Shown: positions 48,201 through 60,010 of the stretch, piece after piece
Layout: each line of letters begins with the position of its first letter
How positions within the stretch are numbered: position 1 is the stretch's first letter
Assembly (NCBI RefSeq): GCF_000003815.2
Contig: NC_049992.1
Span: 2,017,789 to 2,081,788, forward strand
Reading direction: 5' to 3'
Source of the DNA: Branchiostoma floridae
Taxonomy: Eukaryota > Chordata > Leptocardii > Amphioxiformes > Branchiostomatidae
Length of the DNA stretch: 64,000 bases
The notes under the pieces: generated by a model
Told to the model about the DNA's origin: nothing
What the model saw: only the letters and a program-made list of their open reading frames with translations
The model's database searches: none
Position numbers and translations under genes: made by a program

Positions 48201-51200
48201 TTCCTGTACCTTCCTCAGTTTTAAGTGCACAAATCTCAAATCATATCCAAAATTGTCAAATAAGAAAAAAAAATTGTGATGACAATATCATCTTAAGTGC
48301 GAAGCACATCCTTTTCTCAAGTGGAAGTTTTAATATTGTGCTTTCGACTGTGTATGACTTCAGAAGAGTGCACTTTAAAACGGGGGAGTCCAGTACATAA
48401 AGTGTGTGTCGCCGTTCAAGGGGCACGTTGCAGGGAATTATGGGCCGACATGCACAGCCAGGGGCATGCTGGGTAAGTAGGTCAAAGGTCAGCCGTCACC
48501 AAACTTCTCCATGCAACCACCATTTTGGTTTCTGTAGGCGAAAAAACAAGGACATGAAACACGAGACGGAATAGTCCTGCGCTCCGACCTTCAAAAGCGG
48601 GAGGTGGGGGTGGGGGAAGGTCGTCTTCTGTTCCTTCTTCAATGTAAAGCCTGGTGGTCGAGTAGTAACCTGAAAGGATATAGGGAGAAGGGAGGGAAGG
48701 GGGAGGGGGGCACACAACAGAAGAGTCATGACTAACAGGGTTATCGAGCCGAAATCATAAAAAAAGATGAACAGAAAAATAACGGATGCACTAACTCTAC
48801 TGAGCCAACGATGATGGAATTCAGGCAAGAATTGGCAACAACGAAACAAAAAACCAAGCAGATGCAAGAGGTAGGAGCCACATACATGTGTATGTACAAA
48901 AAACAACATGTCATGTGATACTTGTAGGTACGGTCACAGGATAAGCTTGAAAAGTAATAATACATGTATGACAAAATTGGCTTCTGAAAAATCATGTACA
49001 TGTAACAGATCATGATACAAAAGATGCTAGTAATACTCTGCTTGAAAGATGGCATCTTTTCTCTGTCTGAATGTAGAGGCTTCTAAACCAAAAAAAAGTT
49101 TGGAAAATTAGAATGTGATTGTTGAATGAAACTTAGCAAAAAAAAAAAAAATACATCGCTCAAATGTACACAAAAGTCATATACAAGTTAAGGTCTTGGA
49201 CTAATTCAGCACAATGATTATGCATAATTTTGTTGTCACGTAAATTGATACAATCTTGAAATGTTGCCAAAACTCTGTCAATACCCTTTAAATTCACCTG
49301 ACAAAACTGTCATTTTGTCTCACGTTCACACATGGAGACCAGGACTGAGAAGTACAGAGGAAATACCCAACATTCCTCCCCACTAATGCTGCAGGCCTTC
49401 CGGACAGGTCCAGGTGAACCAAGGGCCTTTAGAAAACCATTCCTGGGAGTACGTCTTTACAAAAGTGTAGATACTCTAATCTTGTCTATCGCATAACCGC
49501 TAAGAACTATTACTTAATATTACACCTGGATACCAGACTGTTTCCAGGGCCAAATACAAACCAAGTCTTGAACTAGAGGGCCTGCACAGGCCAGTTCCTT
49601 ATTTTCAGCTCCATTGTCTACATAGGCCAGGTCCTCAGCTCCTGTTAGGGTCAACAGGCCCCCAAGAAAATTTTACTGCACCCCCTTAAAGTAAAGTTAG
49701 ACCCTGAGCAATTGCATACTGGAGGTGGACTAAAATTTCCTTGGGGGTATGTTCAGGCCCTTAAGTCTGGCTCCCAGGCTACTCATTATCAGATTCTTGT
49801 CAGGATTACCTATGACTATTATGACTAGTATAAGACATAACCTTTATGTAGTATGCTATCTGAAAAAAAATGGCTCATAATAGAGCATAAGAATGTAGTA
49901 ATGGAAGGTTTCCTTAGATTATTTTCTTAATTTGTATACCGGTAATTTTCTCAACGCAACGGTTGGTTAAAATAAAAACACACTTTACCAATGAAAACAC
50001 TTCAACACTTTAGGAGTTTGCTTGTGTCCTTTGCATGTTTTTCAATTTGGCTCAATATCAAATCACACAAAACACTGGACACCTCTCAACATTTAAACAG
50101 GATCATGGTACTTTCTTTACAACAGAAAAAAAATCATTGCAATTTCGCAAAAAAAATTGTCAGAAAAAATCACAAAACATGCTGAAACTTGGACATTGAA
50201 AAAAGACATACATGTAGAAGAAAAAACATGTACAGCAATAAACAGTCATCTGTAGTACTGTAACTGTTAACGGCAAAATCATTCAGACCCCTTGTAATTG
50301 TAAAGTGCAAAGCTAAGCTGTCTTTGCCTTGCACCTCCAACAATATGCAATGTTGACCGGAATGTGCTTTTATACTATACTTCTATTTCACAACTAAAAA
50401 ATCAACAGCTGCATATCCAATTTTTACCTAACATAGTCCTTATATACACGCCACAATTATTTCGTACAAGTAATACAGCCTCTGTAATGCCCCCCTACCT
50501 TACCAACAGTATGTTGCTACCACAGCCCCCCACCTCATAAGTTTGTACGCATTGCCTTAGCAGCTGCACATTTTATTTCAAACAATATCATCCACCCTGA
50601 GGCATCAGTCTACAGCATAACCCAGCTGTCTGTAGCAGCCCCCTCCCCACACCCTACCTCATACATGCGAACCTAAACCCAACCAGACAAAAATCCTCCC
50701 AAAAGCGCTACATTCCCGCGATTCGTACCTCTTCTTCCCGTGAACTGTCGTGAATAGAATCCCGCCATGGGTCCCTCCGATCAACGATCCCCAGGAAAAA
50801 ATCAAAGACTTTGCCGACTGTCCACGTAGACAGTCCTCAGTCGGCCTTCCCTTGTTCTGCCCTGCGTTTTATTTTTGGGTCCTCCCCATCATCTCTCTGG
50901 ATGGCTTTATTTTAGGAAAGGTCGTGGTCCACAAACAGAGGCATACCGCCCCAGTTATGAACCAACCACCCAGCAGGCAGTATGGGGAGGGCGGGGAAAG
51001 TCTTCTCCAGGTTTGTTCTAACTCCGTTTCTCATTTCAAAAATCTTTACAGATATTTAGGCCGAATTGTTCTTCTATAAACTGTTGGGCTAGTGGGGTAT
51101 GAAGTCTGCGTAATGTTGGCTGGATGGACGGAGGCTTCTCCATACGTGAGACTCCAGAAATACCTCAGATTTGACTCCATCTGTTTTGCACCAGTCAGAC

Positions 51201-54200
51201 ACTGACACAGACATTCTACAAGGCTAGCACAGATACATGCAGACATGTTTTTGCTGGATAAACCATTGCTATAAACACTGTTTATAATGTCAATACGTCA
51301 TAAACAATATTTTCCTTTTTAGTGCTGTTCAACTCTTATATATACATTCTGTATTTTAAAGGTTTGAAGATGTGAGAAACTGACAATCTATACTCATGTG
51401 GTGACTGGAAACAATAGTCACTTATTTGAAGGACTTTCTGTCTGTATCTAAATGTACTGTTTGATGTCTTTGCCTGGCAGGCTAGCTTCACCAAATTAGA
51501 TTCTAGCTCTATTAACCAAATTTAGCTAATGGTCTTTTTAGGCAAGACAACAACAACAGCTTGTAAACTAATCATGACTGTATGGCTAAACAGAACACTA
51601 AACCAGTCAAAAAACAGTAAAGCAAAAACACAAATAACATACTACAAATGTAGTACAGTCAGTAGCACTTAAATTTCTGTAGTATTGTTTGTTTGTTTGT
51701 TTGTTTCTCTCTACTAGAAATGTGCATGACTACTCTTACAGGAATCCCTCTGTACCAAAACATGTCCTCCACATGTAAAACAATAACTACTCATCAATCA
51801 TATGGAGCACAGCTGATCTCTTGCGCAACAACATGGCAGACCCACATGACATCATAGTCACATGACTTCTAGTCACCAATCATGGGTCTCTGCTGTTCAC
51901 CATAAACCCCCTGCCCATCCCAGACCCCCCCTCCCATTCCTGACAGTTGGTTTTGTTTGTCCAGAGTCTGAGTTTAGAGAACCCTCCTGAAGGTCACATG
52001 TCTGACCTCTGCTCATTCCATCAGGGGTCAGAGGTCAGTCCCATCACCCTGGCACCAACAAGTGCTCAGGCCTGATGGACATATGTAGGGGTGTTGTGGC
52101 TTTCTTGTAGGTAAACACCTATGTCTGTACGCAAAATAAAAGTTACTCAAGAAACTGGATTAATTCTGTAAAAAAAAAAGAAGTTTCAGACAACGACTGA
52201 ATCTAGTTGCATGAGTATCTTCTGTTTTGCATATCTGATTACCTGGATGTCTATCTTCATTGATATAGTATCTGCATGATAGTGTATCTGTAATACTAGT
52301 TGCCTGCAGTAATATTTTTGATGAACAGATATATCCAGACTTGGACTTAAGCTACTGGGGTACATTCCTTGGAGCAGCCGGCAAACAAAATAATCTAAAA
52401 GAAAAATTACCCTAAAGGAATATCAAAACATTTTGAGTTGTGCTGTTCACATACCAATAAACTAACTGACAAACTGACAACCCATGACCTGACCTTAAAG
52501 TTTGCAGAGTTAAAAAGTCACCACCTAAGACCACTCCAAAGCTTAAGATGCTTGAAAACCGAGTATAAACCTTGGCAGGTCCAAGACGCCGCCTTAAGAC
52601 AGACAAACATGAAGGAATTTGGATCTTTGCCTAAGACATCAGCAGGATTTAAGACGTCTGTCTGAAGACAGGGATGACAAGACACAGATGGAGGAACCTT
52701 CAGGTGATGTTTAAGGGCTCATCCACACATGGCAGCTACAACATTAGGGCTGTATACACCATTTTTGGATAGCATGACTTCCTTGAAGAGAACAAGTCTC
52801 AAGAGCCTCTCAAGGGACTGGAAAATTGTTGGCGACTAGGGGTGGTTACTTAAGACAAGTGGGTCTTATATCAACTGATGTAAAATTAGATGAGACTGTT
52901 TTAACGTGGCTTATGACTGATGGTGGTTGTATGCATCAAGCGGTTGACCAGGCAGGTTTAACTGTAGTGTTATTATATAAGAATAGCTGGTGCATGTAAG
53001 TTATTATAGTAGGTGCAGTTAGGTTCCTGTTTAATGTTACTTTAGTGTTACAACAGGAAAAATGTGAAATTGGTCATATCTCCTTGGTCATATTTCAAAG
53101 AAACTTGTTCTTTTTTACACTTTTGATATAACCATAGCTAACTTTCTAGCTTAGATTTTGGCCTCTTATAGCTGCCTTTATCAGGAACATAATGAACTCA
53201 AGGTGGCATTGTGACAAGAGTGTGTTTCTTTTCCACACTTTTTTAGTTTTTAGTTCAACAACCAGACTATGCTGTTGAACTGGCCCTTGTGTATGTTGTA
53301 CCCTCTAACAAACACATGGATCTGTCTGCCCGAGGAACCAGAGACGTCCTGGCGTCTGGCAGGAGTCTATTTACCTGACTTCTGCCCCGGGTTGACGTCA
53401 GGAAAGTCCAACCAACCAAACATTCGGGTCTTAAAAGGACAGTTCCTGGGGCTAGGAGGTTCAGACGTTACCTTGTCATATTAGGCCTAAACAATTAGAC
53501 TTTAGGGCATGTCAACGTGAATTTGGAATTGAGTGCTGTCTAAGTTTTCAGAGAATATTAAGCCATTAGTCCCAAAGACATTAAACATCTGCACATTAAA
53601 GAACCCAACACACATACTACATGTACTAAAAAGAAAAGGGGTGACCCAGTATAATCTCCATGAAGATCCTACGATAGGATAAGATAGTATCATAAGCTGG
53701 CTGAAGAAAACGCGCACTCCTAGGCCAGCTACGCTCCTTCGGCCACCTTTTGATACTTTCTTATACCACTGTAGGATCTGCTTGGAGATTAACCCAGTAT
53801 GTTTTGCTAAAAACTTGAGCCTGCCTTAAATGCATTATAAAATGCTTCACTCTATTAGTGAATAGCCGCTAAATACCTTTCACCTAATTCTCAATTTGAA
53901 AATAGTTGCGTTCTAACCATCCTCTGCTCAACATTCTCCGTTCATTCGGAACATTTGAGAAGAAACTTCTGCAGTGACTGTTTTCTGGGAGAAAGTTTTC
54001 AGACTATATATAGTCATGTAGACCTGAGGTTTACGTACAGGAGAACATTCCTTCCACTCTCTGGGATTCCGGCCAAGTTCACCAGACCTGAGACTTTCCA
54101 ACTGGTCCTACGGAATTCCTGAAATGGTCCTGAAGCCAAGTTCAACCATGGATGCTGGTGAGGCAGTGACTTGCTGAAAACTTCTGCTTAAAACTGCAAA

Positions 54201-55603
54201 CTTTGCACCTCATTTGAAGATATCTTTCTTTCTTATAAAATTTCAGCTGGAGGCTGCAGTATGGATGAAAGTTGCTAAATTTGCAGAAAAAAACTGAACT
54301 TAAAGGAATCCCTACACCTCTCTCACCCACTCACTCAGTCTCATAGCTAGTAGCCATTGGGCAGTCTGTCTGTCTACAAAGGCTCTCCAAATCTAGCTAG
54401 GCCTGCATTCTCCAAAACTAAATCAACTCTATGTAGGGGTAAGTCCTAAATGAATTTGAAAGAAATCCTTGAAAAACCTTAAATAACTTTTGTGTACTCC
54501 TCTTTAAATAATCACACAGCAACCAACATAAAAATCAAGAAATGCTGATAAAACCCCAAGCTCTTAAGCAGTTGAATTGATTTCCAAGACACACTTACAG
54601 AAGTTACTTACAACCCTTATGTGAGGAGAAGTGTTGAAAACCCTCTGACCTTACATGACCCCTACTCCTGGACCTGTTTACTAAAGGAAGTAAGATTGGT
54701 GTCAGGTTACTAAGAGGGAGAATTAGGAGGGTATCAAGTGCCAAATTGAGTCAACCAGATCTTTATCTCAAATGCAGGATTCAGCTAAGAATGTATTTAG
54801 GATGTTGTAATTCTTACCGGTCTGAAATGTTAAGAGCTAAGTAAGTTGACTTCTTTTCTACTACGGGACTGCCATAGTAAAACTTAAATCAGCTCAAAAC
54901 CAGACAATCATGAATTCTGTGAAATATATATTAATTGCTTGCTCAAAACTTCTCCATTTCAATCACAACTAAAAGAAGCTCCCATTTGCTACTGATACAA
55001 CAGTAGACTCAGATTGCACCAGGAAGAAAAATCAAAAAGCTGAACTCAGAAACATATATGTACTAATGTAGCTAAACCATCTTGCAACTTTCCCATAATT
55101 TAGACTCAGCCCCTTTCACCACATATAGGTCTTTCTATGGAACCAAAGTTTGCTAAAAGCAGTTCTATTATACTGCTATGTTTAACTTTATCCAAACATC
55201 CCAGCAACCGACTGATTCCTGAGATGATAACAATAGTGTGTGTCAAGTGCGTTTATGAATGGTTCAACACTTCAACATGTTTGATATAACAACCATTCCT
55301 GTTGACACATAACAGAAAAAGAAGAAACATTTATGAAAAGTATGTGGTAGAAAAACAACAAAAACACGACCACATACTTGCATAGTTCTCCTGTGTCCTT
55401 GCCCCCGTACCAGTCGGAGAATACTCCGTTGTCTTCTGGGCCTGGTACGCTGCCTGGACCTGGGACTTCTTCGGTTTGGGCGCCACAACCGGTGCAAACT
55501 TCTTTCCTCCAGTGTAGAACGTCGGGGCGGTGGTCGGGGGAAGGCGTGACTTCTCGGAGAGCGAGAGGGACCCCATGTCCTGCTCAAGACGCTGGGAAGA
55601 CAT
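39237..55603 (-). CDS. LPP: Zyxin-family LIM protein, LPP/TRIP6-like
   Basis: Minus-strand exons in transcript order: 55603-55378, 48669-48589, 47208-46486, 44461-44360, one of 43966-43899 or 43833-43766, 42327-42280, 41829-41699, 41250-41130 and 39368-39237. They join in frame to 543 codons. Seen: [10 protein letters not shown] near the N-terminus; proline ligands [19 protein letters not shown] and [10 protein letters not shown]; a long Ser/Pro/Tyr-rich region; a Leu-rich [10 protein letters not shown] before the LIMs (export-signal position); LIM1, LIM2 and LIM3 with their Cys/His pairs; and C-terminus STEL. Known family role: focal-adhesion and cell-junction scaffolds that recruit Ena/VASP through FPPPP motifs and shuttle to the nucleus; vertebrate LPP binds Scribble by its C-terminal PDZ ligand. 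The start is the Met at 55603; the frame stays open upstream to 55714, so a longer N-terminus is possible. The exon-2 donor (GAAG|GTCGGA) is weak. LPP versus TRIP6 is not decided; an ancestral single gene is likely. Confidence 0.88.
39812..40751 (-). mobile_element. 5'-truncated non-LTR retrotransposon (RT fragment, RTE-like tail)
   Basis: Lies in the last LPP-like intron, on the same strand. The reading frame begins at the RT motif [12 protein letters not shown] and contains the catalytic LDYADD (near 40620). It continues through the thumb and C-terminal region ([29 protein letters not shown]) to FGASGAE-stop. The endonuclease and N-terminal half are missing. It is flanked by 12-bp direct repeats TTTTTTCCTTTC (39800-39811 and 40752-40763). 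The 3' end is a (TGAG)n run whose first TGA is the stop codon, a tail style seen in RTE-type elements. Clade is uncertain. The RT frame is open, so insertion is fairly recent, but the copy cannot be autonomous. Confidence 0.8.
40798..41150 (-). repeat. Tandem copies of the LIM3 exon end and donor
   Basis: The plus-strand word ACCTCGCACTTGTAGCAGC, which encodes CYKCE and the donor of the 41250-41130 exon, recurs at 40801 and, diverged, at 40958. Spacings are 157 and 170 bp. The sequence between copies also repeats (TTTTGCAGTGAC, then ACAATCACA, then AATGTGT, then CCCTCATA). These are exon-end duplications into the intron and carry usable-looking GT donors but no full exon. Confidence 0.65.
43766..43833 (-). 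other. Alternative LIM1 second-finger exon (version b)
   Basis: 68 nt, acceptor TTTGTAG, donor GTGAGTAG. It enters and leaves in the same phases as the exon at 43899-43966 and encodes [17 protein letters not shown] followed by CEDCYI. Splicing both exons in series would break the frame because 68 is not a multiple of 3, so they must be used mutually exclusively. Confidence 0.8.
43899..43966 (-). other. Alternative LIM1 second-finger exon (version a)
   Basis: 68 nt, acceptor TTTTCTAG, donor GTAAGTAG. It encodes [17 protein letters not shown] followed by CEECYI, completing the LIM1 zinc site begun by the exon at 44461-44360. It is similar in sequence and identical in length and phase to the copy 65 bases further along the transcript. 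Confidence 0.8.
44462..46485 (-). other. LPP-like intron before LIM1 (no gene seen)
   Basis: AT-rich with poly-A and poly-T runs. Nothing recognisable beyond low-complexity sequence. Confidence 0.5.
48670..50728 (-). other. LPP-like intron with a possible MITE
   Basis: Noncoding apart from the candidate element near 49526-49789. It ends at the alternative first exon. Confidence 0.5.
49526..49789. mobile_element. Candidate MITE
   Basis: The left end CTGGATACCAGACTG and the reverse complement of the right end CTGGGAGCCAGACTT form an imperfect terminal inverted repeat. A second inverted pair lies inside (CCCCCAAGAAAATTTTACT against CCCCCAAGGAAATTTTAGT). No clear target-site duplication was found. 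Confidence 0.4.
50729..50768 (-). promoter_or_regulatory. Alternative first coding exon of the LPP-like gene
   Basis: On the minus strand ATG (50768-50766) opens [13 protein letters not shown] and runs to a donor AAGAG|GTACGAAT with one base left over. That is the phase needed to join the exon at 48669-48589, as the 55603-55378 exon also does. The result would be a 481-residue form lacking the [10 protein letters not shown] segment but keeping all proline ligands and LIM domains. Evidence is phase and splice consensus only. Confidence 0.5.
50769..55377 (-). other. First LPP-like intron (no other gene seen)
   Basis: Contains a short GTTT repeat near 51686-51706 and the palindromic MITE at 53652-53791. 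Otherwise AT-rich DNA without recognisable genes. Confidence 0.5.
53652..53791. mobile_element. Palindromic MITE, 8-bp target duplication
   Basis: A 140-bp element starts TAATCTCCATGAAGATCCTA; its other end, reverse-complemented, reads TAATCTCCAAGCAGATCCTA. The two arms pair over about 55 bases, so nearly the whole element folds back. It is bounded by ACCCAGTA on both sides (53644-53651 and 53792-53799). An 8-bp duplication suggests a hAT-like transposase source, by convention rather than by observed coding sequence. Confidence 0.8.
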
Positions 55604-57639
55604 CTTGGTGTTGTGGAGTTGTTCTTGAGAGGCTAGAGTTTGGAGAGAAGACAAGAAGGCGGCTGTAGACGTGCTCACAGCAGGGCGGCTGTAACAGGAG
55701 CACAGCCAACACAAAGCTGGCTGGTGTTGTTCTAGTGGGTCTCTCCCTCAAGGCAGGGTACATGTGTGCAGGGGTTAGATACCTCACTGTACTTACAGAT
55801 AGATCAAGTCACAAGGTGGAAGAGAGTGGGCCTGCAGTTTGCAATGACTAAACTCTGCCTGAGGACCTTTCAGAAATTGTCAATAGACATAAGAATGGAG
55901 ACAGGGGAACCCATGTGTTAGTTTTATGAATTGAGCATCTCAGGGTCCATAATTAGGGCATATACTGATTAACCTCTTTTTGGATAAAACATGACTTTTC
56001 CCCTTTGCTGTGATGTTAATCTTTAAAAGAAACAATTTAGGTTGGCTTTTTTCAGCTGTCTACTATGAAAAACTATGTAGAACTTACAGAGGATGTAAAA
56101 TGATTGTAAGATGTAACTAAGATTGCGTAGGTATGGTACAAACTTTTTTTTCCATTTCTACAAAACATGAATCCGACAAAACAACAAAATTTGATGGGAA
56201 ATGTGTCTGGAGTAAAAAAAAAAGGCTTCTTTTTGAAGACCTGATGATAAGACAGACGAGCTGTTGACATAACTAAAGCTGGAGAAATAAACACCCATCC
56301 GTCAAACTGGGGGAAACAAAATGGTGGAAATTCCCAGGACAGGGGAGGGGCCCACTGTTACTGGGGTGGGGACTATTTTTGTACATTCATGTTGGTACTA
56401 GTACAGCAGGGCTACGAATACACACATTCAAGCCTGTACAAGTGCACACCTCTACATAAAGACTGCCTGGCCGATTAGATATTTTTTACCACTGACACAA
56501 GCATTAATAATTTGGTCCTCTGAAATATTTTTTTTTTCAATTTGATTTTGAAGTAGTCTAAAGTTACCATGTAATATGTACCTACATTGTGCATTGTACC
56601 CAGAAATATGAATTCAAATTTGGTAATTTGTAAGAAGGATTTAACTTTGGGCCAATATGAAAGACAGAAGGCTCACCAACTCTTAGCACTGGAGGGCCAT
56701 TAATTTGAAAGTGTATCACAATTTTTCTATCGTTCTTTTGCAAATATTGCAGATAACAATCATTCTAAGCCCTGGATGTATATTTGTAATCTTACTTCTT
56801 TTGTTAAATAATCATAAAGCCTTGAAGGAGAGACCGAACATCTAATAAATAAATATGAATAAATAACTAAACAAAAATAAAGGAGAGACCAAACATTTCA
56901 TAACCTCAAGCATGTTACTTGCAGCATCATTACTCAGCAAACTTAAGGTTACATATACATGTATCATCTTTAAACTGTGACACAAACAAAATCACTTGTT
57001 TCCCAGAATGGATTGAAATTGTAAGACAATAAACAGCATGAATGAACATTTGTTCGTTACCTTATAGGTAACAATATGTATATGCTTACAAGTATCTCTA
57101 TATTTTTCAAGTCACTCTCTTTTTACCATTCAATTTCAGAAGTCTGTCGAGAAACAAGAAATGTTGTTGGCATGGCCTAAAAAATACTCTCATGGTCTCC
57201 ACCCTTATCATAGCTAGCCGCTTTAAGAATTAATCTTTAGGGCTTAGAATAAGATAGGGAAGGATACCAGGCTACTTAATTATTACATAGTTTTTACACA
57301 ATAAAAGTACAGTATTTTATAACAGTAAAAGACACAATAATGCATTGATATTCCAACCACCACCACCTCAAACATATGTACATCAAACCACCACCTTTAC
57401 ACCTGTATGACTAGTAGTAGGTGTTTATCGGGGCTACTCTACTGTGTTCTGTAAGGGGGGGGGGGGCAGGGGTGACAGTCAGCAGCGGCAGGGGTAGGGG
57501 AGTTACAGCATAGTCAGACTTGGCGGGAGGGGGGCGGAGACACGCGTTAGGTTAAACCACTGGACACACAAACACACAGAGGGGTGTTAGACCAAGGAGG
57601 TTAAAGTTCCTGGTTATACTGACACTACAGCAAGTACAT
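55604..57639 (-). other. Upstream of the LPP-like start; 5' UTR or intron
   Basis: The frame stays open from the chosen start up to 55714. Beyond that nothing coding was recognised. A G-rich stretch with a GC-box-like GGGGCGGAG lies near 57450-57545. Confidence 0.4.
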
Positions 57640-57770
57640 AGGTTAGCTGTACCTATGTGTACAACAGTGCTGGTTAGTTGTACAGTTAGTACCTTAGACA
57701 GCACAAGTAATTAGCTGTACCAGCACAGGTTAGCTAGTCTACAACACACGTTAGCTGTACAAGGATCTAA
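57640..57770 (+). repeat. Degenerate GTTAGCTGTAC iteration
   Basis: The word GTTAGCTGTAC or a one- or two-base variant occurs about five times in 130 bases (57643, 57673, 57709, 57731 and 57749), at uneven spacing. Function unknown. Confidence 0.45.
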
Positions 57771-59269
57771 CAGCCGTACAGCCCTGTTCTGTTTGTTAGA
57801 CTTAGAGCACCGACACTGTTTGATATTTGCACACTGTGTTGGGTCCTGCTATAGTCCACTGACACTGGCGAGTCACTTGGCAAGGCGCAAGGAATTTGGA
57901 ATGTCTACGTTGAATTTAGGCCGAACGTATTTCAACTTGTTTGAGAAATTGAAGGGCAAGCTTTGTTCTACAATAGGGCACATTTATTTCTTTTGTATTT
58001 TAAAAAGCTTTAGGGATACAAAATGTATTTGGCTTCAGAGTCAAACAGATCGTCCGGATTCCTGATGTTTCTTCCCAAATTTGAGGTGACGGCATTCCGT
58101 GTTTGTTCCGCAAATGATCAGGCCACGACTGTAAACAAAACACTTTGGGAATTTCCTTTCCTGGAAAGCGTGGCCAAATAACACTGGGGAAAATGTGAAT
58201 GTTCAATTTGTGTCCGCAGGAATTTGTTTTCTGTCAATGTTCTTGGATTTTTGTTCAAGAAAAAAAATGTACTTTACAGCCTTACCTTAGCACCTTACTA
58301 GTACTCCCTCCCGTACTTGACAAGGCGATACGTAAAATAGATAAGACAGCCAGTGCCACAATACATTTGACTTTTAGTAAAAGTTACTGAGCTTTCAATC
58401 TAAACTGAGAAGCAGTAATATTGAAATTGTGTTGTCTGAAATTAACAATTTCATTTCAATTCTCTCAAATCATGAGGGAAATCAAACCTTTGAGGTCTGA
58501 CCTGGTTTTCAAAGAAGATATTAGATAAACGCTGATCGTTTGGCTCAAACATTCCCCAAGATGTCATCAAAGTGATAAGATATCGTCCAAGAATCGGAAC
58601 AGAAATGTTGTGCATTTAGATTAACTGCTGAAAATGTACAAATTAAAGAAAAATATGTTTGAAAGTGGAACAATCTTTACATTAAAATTAATTTAAAACA
58701 TTAAAGGTGAATCGTTAAAACATCATGATCATATTTGTAAGTGACTAAACGGAACTCAACACAGAGTGCAACAACCACAAACACAACGTGTGCGTTAGTT
58801 CAACCGTCGTCAACAAACAAACAAACAAACAAACAAAACAGTGCAGGTTACAAAAACGCACAAAAACGTGTGGATAAAAAGTACACACCTGTCTTGCCCG
58901 TTTTAGAAAACTTTAACATTCTGGATTGAGTTTGTTCAGTGGCAGACAGTAACGAACCTTACAGTGGCATATCCGCAAGATCTGCAATTCCGAAACAGGA
59001 GAAAAACTGCTCAAAAAACATGTGGTTATATGGAGAATGATATAAACACGAGGAAATAACAGCGAAAATCATGCACACACAGAATAAGCAATCGGTCAGG
59101 AAAAACATGATATGTAGCGTGTACATGTATGTATTAAAGACATACCGGCTCGGCACATGTACAGTACAACAGGGGCAAGCGCAGCAGCACAACTCACACA
59201 CACCATATGCCGTCTGCACGCCAAGCTAACACAGTAAGGGGGGGGGGTGTGTCAATGTTGGGTCAGGGT

Positions 59270-59532
59270 CAGGGGTCGTCTGACTTCCTGTTTGATCCAG
59301 TCCAGGTCGCTGGAACCATTACATCCTGTTTGAACGACGCTCGCCCCACATTCCGGGCATTACACGCAGGTGAGGAATGTTTCGTCAAGAATTCCCGACC
59401 CGCTCGGATGGACCGGCCAATCGCAGGCGAGCTGCGAAGGCTGTGGGTCTTGTTCTGGGACGTCTCAAGACTTTGTGTATTGTTGAAGAATTCTTCCATC
59501 TCGTCTTGAGACACGCTAGTCTGATTAATCAT
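59270..59532 (-). promoter_or_regulatory. Possible upstream promoter region (CpG- and CCAAT-containing)
   Basis: Locally richer in G+C and CpG than its surroundings, with a CCAAT box (GGCCAATCG near 59414). A minus-strand 87-codon frame (59532-59269) spans it but shows no recognised domain and no clear downstream donor. It could be the distal promoter or first exon of the LPP-like gene, or an unrelated small gene. I favour regulatory DNA. Confidence 0.3.
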
Positions 59533-59751
59533 TCACAGGTTGGGTACACAAGCTAAGGTTGGCAGCTTTTATACAGTAATTTCTCAAATTCCTGTTAGTA
59601 GCACTTGTATACCTTCAATTCAAAGAATTCTTGTCAAATAAATTATGGTTCATCAAAATTCCTGTGGTAGAAGGAAGAGATAAATTGAATGTGGCGTTCC
59701 TAAATCTTGTAAAGCCATGTGTTTTTGTAAATTTTTGTTATTGGGTCCAAT

Positions 59752-60004
59752 CCAGAGTTCTAGCCAGCGTCCGTCCTTGCATCCTCTATGACAGACAAAA
59801 ATTGGCATGCTAAGATATTAATTGAACAAAGCTGAGTCTGCCAGCAAAATTTGACCCTCAAAATAAAGGAAAACTAAATCAATTTTTTAGAGGGTCTAGA
59901 TTTCAAAATTTTCCTGGGGGAGCATGCCCCCTGACACCTTCAATAGGATTTCCATTCAAAATTCAGGGGAAGGAAAAAAAAATTCAGGCTTGCTAGAACT
60001 CTGG
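59752..60004. mobile_element. MITE with CCAGAGTTCTAGC termini
   Basis: A 253-bp element has 13-bp inverted ends: CCAGAGTTCTAGC at the left and GCTAGAACTCTGG at the right. TCCAAT repeats directly on both sides (59746-59751 and 60005-60010). The interior contains the palindromic GGGGGAGCATGCCCCC common in invertebrate MITE-like elements. No coding capacity. Confidence 0.7.
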
Positions 60005-60010
60005 TCCAAT

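Noticed and set aside
59269..59532. 87-codon minus-strand frame as a gene
   Set aside because: No recognised domain and no clear splice donor. The segment is CpG-rich with a CCAAT box, which promoter DNA explains equally well.
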